Below are positions 63,931 through 64,000 of a DNA stretch of 64,000 nucleotides, in pieces. Both the position numbers and the translations under genes were made by a program. The DNA is from Taxillus chinensis (taxonomy: Eukaryota > Streptophyta > Magnoliopsida > Santalales > Loranthaceae). Below the pieces are notes generated by a model. That model saw nothing but the letters and a program-made list of their open reading frames with translations, had not been told where the DNA came from and searched no databases. The stretch is taken from assembly GCA_023512835.1 (NCBI GenBank), contig CM042086.1, forward strand, positions 1,467,799 to 1,531,798. The letters are read 5' to 3'. The first letter of the stretch is position 1; every line of letters begins with the position of its first letter.

Positions 63931-64000
63931 CTGTTAATATATATATATATATATATATAAGACATAAATCAAAAACCCAAAATTAATTAATCAATAGATT

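Noticed and set aside
1..64000. tRNA, rRNA, snoRNA or miRNA genes
   Set aside because: No cloverleaf, rRNA or conserved miRNA sequence was recognised by eye; covariance-model searches could not be run.

Overview
The window is nuclear DNA of a flowering plant. The evidence is gene structure (many short exons, AT-rich introns up to 4.9 kb, GT-AG and one GC-AG boundary), plant-specific families (F-box/PP2, TBL, QUA3-type methyltransferase, HD-Zip IV) and a dense layer of plant transposable elements. I could not name the species.

Genes, left to right: (1) 1-1389, minus, F-box/PP2-A13-like, 3' end cut by the window edge; (2) 24429-29512, minus, a small COMPASS-Shg1/BOD1-like protein in three exons; (3) 37699-39773, plus, TBL (TRICHOME BIREFRINGENCE-LIKE) protein in five exons; (4) 41661-48965, plus, COP9 signalosome subunit 1 (CSN1/FUS6) in six exons; (5) 50209-58301, plus, QUA3-like methyltransferase in seven exons; (6) 60333-63930, minus, the C-terminal part of an ANL2-like HD-Zip IV regulator, 5' part beyond the right edge. 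For genes 2-5 the exon lengths I derived sum to whole codons and give protein lengths close to the known families. The TBL protein and the QUA3-like enzyme are both wall-polysaccharide (Golgi) functions; there is no operon-like logic here, and the neighbours are otherwise unrelated.

The gene-poor left half (1.6-24 kb) is repeats. Its main structure is a nest of LTR insertions at 10993-22127: an old LTR (A) is split by a 3.9-kb LTR-like element (X, 12072-20418, target duplication ATTAT), and X in turn carries two more solo LTRs of A's own family, B (12312-14431, GTTTC) and C (17184-19520, inverted, CTCCG). Other elements are a 795-bp non-autonomous hAT with a perfect 8-bp target duplication (3406-4200), a TRIM-like element (22597-about 23580), a LINE 3' fragment in the Shg1 intron, a two-ORF PIF/Harbinger element (33698-37179) with one frameshift in its transposase, a hAT-like element in CSN1 intron 5, and a decayed Ty3/gypsy chromovirus in QUA3 intron 1. 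A BRR2 helicase pseudogene lies between TBL and CSN1.

I found no previously unknown biological system. The most noteworthy items are the nested LTR history with readable target duplications, an unexplained 48-bp direct repeat flanking the outer LTR, a possible host-gene fragment inside the Harbinger element, and a GC-AG intron in CSN1.
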